Below, in pieces: positions 57,361 to 64,000 of a DNA stretch of 64,000 bases (the stretch's first letter is position 1; each line of letters opens with the position of its first letter). The translations under genes and the position numbers were made by a program. Where the stretch lies: the NCBI RefSeq assembly GCF_964340395.1, contig NC_135568.1:9935276-9999275 (forward strand). The letters run 5' to 3'. The stretch comes from Glandiceps talaboti. Lineage: Eukaryota > Hemichordata > Enteropneusta > Spengelidae. Under the pieces are notes generated by a model. That model did no database searches, had not been told where the DNA came from, and saw only the letters and a list, made by a program, of their open reading frames with translations.

Positions 57361-57615
57361 TGCGACCAAAATCTTACTAACACTGCTACATTTTATTGTC
57401 TGGATCAACAACAATCTTATCTCCAGAGATATTTCTTGAGCCAGACGATAAAATGTAACAGTGTTAGTGAATTTTTTCTTGAGCCAGACGATAAAATGTA
57501 ACAGTGTTAGTGATTTTTTTCTTGAGCCAGACGATAAAATGTAACAGTGTTAGTGAATTTTTTGTTGAGCCAGACGATAAAATGTAACAGTGTTAGTGAA
57601 TTTTTTGTTGAGCCA
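57361..57615. repeat. Minisatellite family M, cluster 2: inverted unit plus 4.2 units of 43 bp
   Basis: A reverse unit (CTTACTAACACTGCTACATT) is followed by about 50 bases and then direct units with GAG starting at 57438, 57481, 57524, 57567 and 57610, exactly 43 bp apart. Core is GAGCCAGACGATAAAATGTA followed by ACAGTGTTAGTGA and a T-run. The four full units are nearly identical, suggesting recent amplification; the fifth stops after GAGCCA. Confidence 0.92.
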
Positions 57616-57967
57616 TATTTGAAAAAAAAAGTTATTAAAAATGGCACAGTATGCTCAGAGTTGTCATTAACTTAATGGAATTTACTTAAACAGTCTATGT
57701 AAGGGCAGAAAACAAATCTTTAACGCGGTTCTAAATTACTTTAAAAAAAAAAAAAATTTAAATTAATTCATCAAATAGTACGATGACACGAATATCAATT
57801 AATGAATCGCGATGACTTTACTAGCTCTACCGGTAAAACAACGGAAAGTGTTGAACGTCTCCTCGGCTATATCTTTGCGGCACGATTTCTACACACAATA
57901 CGACAATTGCGACCAAGTGACGTCCATTCTTATTTGTTATTTCACAACCGATTTATTAAATGATAAA

Positions 57968-57993
57968 GGGAAATCAAATTAATCTGATTTCCC
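57968..57993. repeat. Inverted repeat GGGAAATCA / TGATTTCCC
   Basis: Perfect 9-bp arms flank AATTAATC, itself containing TAAT cores. It may be a hairpin or a symmetrical binding site. Confidence 0.6.
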
Positions 57994-59823
57994 GGCGTTA
58001 CGTTGGTGAATGGATAAAGTGTTGAACACCCCTAAAAGCAAAACTCGTCCTATCAACAATAAAGCTCGTATGTAAGCCTGTCTTCAATACGGCTTCCGTT
58101 GTCAATGTTTGACGAGGCAGCTGCCGGTTACACCGCATCACTTACGTGCAGTACGCAAGTGGAGCATTTCCCCAAAATAAAGGCATCTTCCCTTTAGAAA
58201 CTGACAACCCACACTAATAGAAACAAAATCTCTGTAATGTACCTCCTAGCAAATTTTTTTGGTCAATAAAATCTAAAGAATGAAATTTTGCAAGAAAGGA
58301 AAGAAACAAGGGACGCCTACTATACTAAGTAACACAGCCAGGTTATAACCAGCTAAACAAAAAATAGAAAGTGGGCCCAATTGAGATAAATACAAATTTT
58401 GCTCCCTTTCTATGACACTTACACAAAGGACTTTACACGTGTGTATCTGAAAGAGGTAACACAGAAAGCGATGTACACACATGCATAGATGGGGGAATTG
58501 CTCGCTTGGCGAAGAGTTAGTTCAGAGTGTAAAAAAATTGAAACACCAGTGTCTGTACTTCATATATTTGTATCTTTTACTGTACAGTTCAAATCCACGC
58601 AGCGCAGGAACTGTTTTTCCTAGGATGGAGGGAGGGGGAGGGGGAGGGGTATAAGGAGCGAAGCCTATTTTTTTCTCTCTCTTTTTTGGCTACAACCCAG
58701 TTTGCAATTACTTTAGGAGTTGCTACGACAGTAACTGGTATATATTTCACACAAGTGGGCCACTTCAGCAATGAAAAGTAACTCTATGGTGCAAAAGTGT
58801 CTGCTATAAATAACCACCCCTTGGGATTTCTGAATTTTTTAGTCAAATTCTGGATATAATACATTTTGTAAAAAGTATTCGGAAATATTTGCATATCATG
58901 TTTTACAGTTAGACCTTGTAACTTTACATCGTTCATTGTAATTATGTAAATAATGCCTACTTGTAATGTTTATTATTTTAACAATTACATAAGTAGTGTA
59001 GGTCTGTCGGTTTTGATTGCAAGAAAGGCGGTGATTACGACCAATTATCACCTTCTCAATGAAACGAACACGATTTTGTCTATCGTGGAGTCTCCATAGT
59101 GTAACAGCAGGGGTTCCAAAAGGCGGAATACACGCGATACTTCAATGAAGTCATCCCCCCAAAAAGGAGGACTCCATGCGTGAATTACCGGTTTTCTCCT
59201 TACAAATACAAATCTATTCCGTTTTGTTTTTCTTCAAAACATTTTATGAAAGAACGGCTTAAAGTGTCCACAATTTTCAATGATTATTTGTAATTGGGAG
59301 TCCCGTAGTTTTATTGTTTGAATAAATCTCAACTCAAATCCAACTAATTGGCTAAACAGAAGTAGCTAAAATAATGATAGTTATTGAAAGCAGTTCTTGA
59401 AACGTCCAAAAATGGTGCACGTAAGAAGTAAAAATAAGAGGCGCGTAATTTTTGTAATGTGCAACTTTAATTTGATTCAATATTATATTTGTCCACGGCC
59501 TCCTTTCAAAATGTATCATCTCAATGTATTGCAAATATGTTTCATCCTATCTCTATGTAAATAATATTATAAAAGTAAACATACATAGCGTTCAAACATT
59601 TATTATACGGGGTATCACAAACACTGAGTAAGGATCACATGCCATTCGCAAACAAGTTTCATCGTAATGAAAGTGACAGGCCTTATGTCTATTTCACGGC
59701 GAAATTAAGAGGCCATTGATTTTTTCAGCGCTTAAGGCGAAAATAAACACGTTCGCGCGAAGTGTGTTTTGCCGTCATCGGCTGCTCATATTACCCACTC
59801 TAGCCGCCAGACGGATACGTAAA

Positions 59824-59842
59824 GCAAATTAAATTAATTTGC
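59824..59842. promoter_or_regulatory. Perfect palindrome GCAAATTAAATTAATTTGC (homeodomain-type sites)
   Basis: Nine-base arms around a single central A give paired TTAAT/ATTAA cores. It lies in a locally less AT-rich, low-repeat stretch (59700-60200). A regulatory role is a guess from the motif. Confidence 0.35.
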
Positions 59843-60901
59843 TAACGTGTTTGTTTTTGTAGAGCTCATAAATTTCCAGTCGGGAAATTATTCAATTCTT
59901 CCTACAGCGTTTCTGGGTCCCTTTTTATCCGCGTTAACGTTAGTCGAAGATACAAGGTTACACAATGTCGTTCCGCATCGGCGACCCATGGCCGTATAAC
60001 GGATGTACGAACACTATTTTTGACGCGACTACCGTGTCATTAATCATCTTGCCATCACGTCTTATATAATTACGGAATCAAAGATATTCATCCGAAATAG
60101 CCAGAGAATTCGATGCAACCAATAGGTGATGAAAAAGTTTGCCTCGCGGCAGTTAGACGCGCTGTCGCCGCCAAAATTATACGCCTGCCGGCCCCGCCAC
60201 TCTCAATGGTGACAGGCCATATGATATATGTATACGGTAGGGTAATGTAAATTTATACTCAAATACAATCTGCTTTTTTTCTACCAAAATGCACAAAATG
60301 GGAAAATGTGTATCATCAATTTTATTTCTACATCATTACAGTAAAAGGAACAATTAGTTATATTTATTTCGCTTACCGATAAAACAGTTTGTCTTTGGCA
60401 TCGCGATATACGCAATAATATTAAGAAAAACCAGTATCAAGAACATGCAATGAAATTATAAAAAATAATGAAATAACAAGAATTCTCAAAATGTGTATGA
60501 ACATTGTGACTTGGCGTATTTTCCTTTATGTTCCCTCTCGCATATTTCGTAGACGAAGTCTGTCTGTGGAAGTTTTTGTGTGAAAATATTGTTTTTTTTT
60601 GAGCCTCAATTCAGTCCGTCAACTTTCTGGATTTATTGGTTGCCTGGACAACTCCTCTGGCAGTGAGAATATTTAGAACATGTACAAAGGTTATACCGAA
60701 TCCACTACACAATAATGTCTGCCATGTAAAGACCACAATTGTAAAATAAGTCTCGTACTCCGACCTAAGTCGTGATTGTAGTAAGACGTTGAGTACGTCG
60801 TATATATCAAAATTAAATATACATTCATGGTATTATACATTTTCATTCATCGCCATCTAGGACTATTAGAAGGAGCCCGACTTCTCATTTCAGTCTTTTA
60901 C

Positions 60902-61560
60902 TCTACTCATCTCTACTGTTCTCTATTCTATTTTATTCTATTCTATTCTATTCTATTCTATTCTATTCTATTCTATTCTATTTTTTACTCTACTCTACTC
61001 TACTCTACTCTACTCTACTCTACTCTACTCTACTCTACTCTATTCTACTTTACTCTACTCTACTCAACATTACTCTACCCTATCCCAAGCTACCCTGATC
61101 TACTATATTCTAATATATTCTACTCGACTGTACTTGACTGTAAGTTGACTCAAAACTCGACTTGACTCGACAACACTCGACTTTTCTGCACTCTACTCCA
61201 CTCTAGTTTGCTCTACTCTACTCTACTCTACTCTACTCTACTCTACTCTACTCTACTCTACTCTACTCTACTCTACTCTACTCTACTCTACTCTACTCTA
61301 CTCTGCTCTACCCTACTCTACTCTACACTACTCTACTCCACTCCACTCTACTCTACTCTACACTACTCTACTCTACCCTTCTCTACTTTGCTCTACTCTA
61401 CTCTACTCTACTCCACTATATTCTACTCTTCTGTTTTCTCTACTCTACTCTACTCTACTCTTCTCCACTCCACTCTATTCTACTCTACACTACTCTGTTC
61501 TACTTTGCTCTACTCTACTCTACACTACTGTACTCCACTCTACTCTACACTACATCAAAC
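60902..61560. repeat. (CTACT)n / (TTCTA)n pentanucleotide array
   Basis: About 660 bases of TCTAC/TCTAT units. TTCTA predominates at the left (60926-60980), pure CTACT in the centre (61208-61310), and degenerate units (ACACT, CCACT) at the right, with a degraded gap near 61070-61205. The YSTLL-repeating frames are artefacts. A degraded fringe runs on to about 61610. Confidence 0.95.
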
Positions 61561-62869
61561 TACTCTACTAAACCCCATTCCACTCTACTCTGCCCTATAT
61601 CACCCTGTCAAAAGACACCTTTATTTTACCTTACCCCAGTTTCGTTTTGAAAATATTCACATTCCTAAAAATAGTAATTATTATTTGTGTTACTAGCACG
61701 TTTACGTTTATTTTTCTTCCCTCCTTTGATAACAAGAAAGTATTGGGGAATTTCTCACTTTTACTCTCCTTTGTTTTTCTAGGCTAATTGTCCATTCTTG
61801 TAAGCAAGGCAAGGCAAATCCTCCCCTCCACGACTAGTTTAAAAAAATACCATTGACCAAGTCGGTTGAATTCGTGAAGTGCTACATATCGTTACTTCCA
61901 GTGTGTTAATTTCTTTTACTAGTCGGCCATAAAACTCCGATGCTTTTAGGAGAATTTGCGACTTTATGCCAAACCTGTCTGTTTGACTGAGTATATTAGA
62001 GTGTAAATTTTGTCACTAAAGTTGGGCAGGCGTGTTGGACAGTAGACTGTCGTGCCAATGGGTTGGAAATAGATAGCGGCAATGAAAACATCGGTGTAAT
62101 TTCAAGTGTCACACACCACGGCAAAAGTGATAAAATTGTATTAGCTGAACCATAAAGCCCCGCCAAGTGTGACTTTTATTAGTTTTATTAGATTATTGGC
62201 TGTAAAGGCAGTAGTCATAGAGATTATAGCGTGTGATACAAGTCCCGTAATGACTTGTAATACAGCAAATCCTTACCGCGGAGCAGCTTCTGATAAACTG
62301 AAGCTTCGATTCGATACTGAACTCTCCCCTTCCGTCAGTTGCAATACTCCCTCCCTCTTATCTCTAATTTTGAGTTTAATTCCGCGGTGTTTTAAAGCCG
62401 AAATATTTTGTGTGTCTACTAACAAACAAACAAACGAACAATTCCTTTCCGTTCAGGTTCATTACCGGAACTATACATAATGGGCGTCATGCACGGGTAA
62501 TGTTTCAACTTGTCCTCAAACGCCCTCGTGTCTACATGTTTGTAATTTTGAAGTGGACAGTTTCACAGTTTGAAAGACCTACCGTGTTGTATCAGACAGA
62601 AATATGAGACAAAAAGCGACATCGTGAATTTGGTGAGTTTTCAAGTCAAGTAGGAAAGGAATGGGAGCAAAAGATAATTGTTTACAAAAAGAGAATACTA
62701 ATACCTAAAAGGTGAATTTTCCAAAAAGAGCATTTGAATTAGATAAAATCTTTCACAAGTATGAAAGTCTGGTTGGATAAAAATCTTACCAACGTACATT
62801 GCTGTGTTTTGTTTGTGTGAAACAATCTGGTAAATCAATGGTAATTATACTATCATGATAAATCTCATG
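61561..62869. other. Non-coding, no gene recognised
   Basis: The first ~50 bases are the degraded fringe of the pentanucleotide array. Open frames at 62169-62480 and 62410-62607 (plus) are unrecognised. A short ACAA run lies near 62421. Confidence 0.45.
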
Positions 62870-63262
62870 TAAGTAAAATGTAACAATTTTTATGGTATGA
62901 CTTTTGTCGAGCCAGACGATAAGATTTAGCAATGATGTTAGAATGACCTTTGTGGACGCAGACGATAAAATGTAGCAATGTTAGTGAGGTGTTTTGGAGC
63001 CATTTCATAAAATTTAGGACTGTTGATAAGATTTGTTCGAGTCAGACGATAAAATTAGCATTGTTGGTAAATATTTTTGAACCATTTGATGAAATGTAGC
63101 AATGTTGATAAGAATTTTAACCAAATGATAATATGTAGCAATGTTGGTAAGATTTTGTCGCGCCAGACGATAAAATATTGCAACCTTTTGATGCAATGTA
63201 GCAATGTTAATAAGAATTTTTAACTAAATGATAAAATGTAGCAATATTAGTATGATTTTGGT
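62870..63262 (+). repeat. Minisatellite family M, cluster 3a (diverged)
   Basis: Roughly nine or ten forward units of about 40 bp with variable cores: CAGACGATAAAATGTAGCAATGTTAGT alternates with CCATTTGATGAAATGTAGC and CAAATGATAAAATGTAGC. Two unit subtypes seem to alternate (GAGCCAGACGATAA and AACCATTTGATGAA), implying an older higher-order repeat. Open frames are incidental. Confidence 0.85.
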
Positions 63263-63607
63263 CGAGCTGCCAAACCAGAGTGACTATAGAGTTTCAATTA
63301 GGCGACACGATGTTTTGTTAAATATTACATAAAACAAAATACAGACACTGATAGCGCGCGAGCACATAAAATGATAGATTTTATCTCACTGTGAACACAA
63401 ATCAACATCACTGTCGGATGAAACGAGGAAGTAACATTTCATCCGTGCGTGCTATCAATGCCTTTAGTTTGTTTGTTTAATTTGTAATGAAACGGCTATC
63501 AGATGTTAAAAAAAAATCGCACCTTCTAATTACTAATTGAAACTTTATTATCTTTCTGGTTTGGTTGTTAAATGTACCAATTTTATTAAGACGTTTTTAA
63601 CCCGTTT

Positions 63608-64000
63608 TTAAAATGTAGCAACATTGTGTAAATATTCGGTCGAGCCAGACGATAAAATGTAGCACTGTTAGTATGACTTCGGGGGAGCCAGTTGATGAAA
63701 TGTAACGAGTGTATGTAAGTAAGATTTTTTGAGCCATTTCATGAAATGTAGCAATGCTAGAAAGAATATTTAGCCAACTGATAAAACGTAGCTATGTTAG
63801 TAAGATTTTTGTTGAGCCAGATGATAAAATGTAGCACCGTTGGTAAGAATTTTTTTGAGCCAGACGATAAAATGTAGTACTGTTTAGTAAGATTCTTATC
63901 GAACTAGTTAAAGAAATGTAATCGTGGTAAGAATTTTTTTAACCAACTGATAAAATGTAGCAATGACGGTTAATTTGTGAGATTATCGGCGAGGTAGACG
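63608..64000 (+). repeat. Minisatellite family M, cluster 3b (runs off the window)
   Basis: The array resumes after about 345 bases of unrelated DNA. Units such as GAGCCAGACGATAAAATGTA and GAGCCAGTTGATGAAATGTA alternate with AACCAACTGATAAAATGTAG up to the last base, so the array extends beyond the window. Confidence 0.85.

Larger units (their letters stand above)
57616..60901. other. Low-repeat non-coding region with palindromes
   Basis: It contains the inverted repeats at 57968 and 59824 and a CpG-richer patch near 60120-60220. No exon recognised. Confidence 0.45.

Noticed and set aside
61208-61696. 162-codon frame of YSTLL repeats
   Set aside because: It is translated pentanucleotide repeat.

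Overview
This is eukaryotic, almost certainly metazoan, nuclear DNA. It is AT-rich and mostly non-coding, full of long simple-sequence arrays, and has one clear protein-coding gene whose coding sequence is split by an intron. I found no prokaryotic gene organisation, no rRNA or tRNA, no CRISPR array and no reverse transcriptase or transposase ORF. The Sp-family gene and the repeat style fit a bilaterian, probably marine, invertebrate (hemichordate, amphioxus, mollusc and annelid are all possible). I cannot name the species from sequence alone.

The one confident gene is on the minus strand at 29281-30582. It is the main coding exon of an Sp8/Sp9-type zinc-finger transcription factor, with an Sp box, an Sp8/9-like middle region, a buttonhead box (CDCPNC) and three C2H2 fingers. 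The exon opens at a splice acceptor. The first few codons must come from an upstream exon that I could not place, so everything above 30582 may be intron, 5' UTR or regulatory DNA of this gene.

Layout: 1-5.3 kb holds dispersed-repeat copies and large TA/GATA, GT, ACAG, ATAC and GGAC arrays. 5.3-28.7 kb is mostly non-coding, with further arrays near 9.3, 13.7, 15, 15.9, 20.2, 24.0 and 25.0 kb and one cluster of a dispersed minisatellite at 19.4-19.6 kb. 28.7-30.6 kb is the Sp gene. 31.5-32.3 kb is a minisatellite with units of about 60 bp, followed by a GAT/GGT to CAT/CAC trinucleotide array whose composition inverts midway. 33.4-35.9 kb holds three diverged copies of a ~350-bp fold-back element (a non-autonomous DNA-transposon candidate); between copies 2 and 3 lie a short cysteine-rich open frame resembling a peritrophin-A (chitin-binding) domain and a perfect 12-bp inverted repeat. 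42-54 kb has many open frames on both strands but none I recognise. 54.2-55.0 kb carries a 109-bp tandem duplication with four ATGCAAAT octamers, then a CAAT/CAAC array. 57.4 kb and 62.9-64.0 kb carry more copies of the 43-bp-type minisatellite. 60.9-61.6 kb is a CTACT pentanucleotide array.

Most long open frames here are translated microsatellites and should not be read as proteins. The best candidates for something undescribed are the fold-back element family, the dispersed CAGACGATAAAATGTA minisatellite with its inverted lead unit, and the recurrent TTTGGCGGGAAA-like motif.
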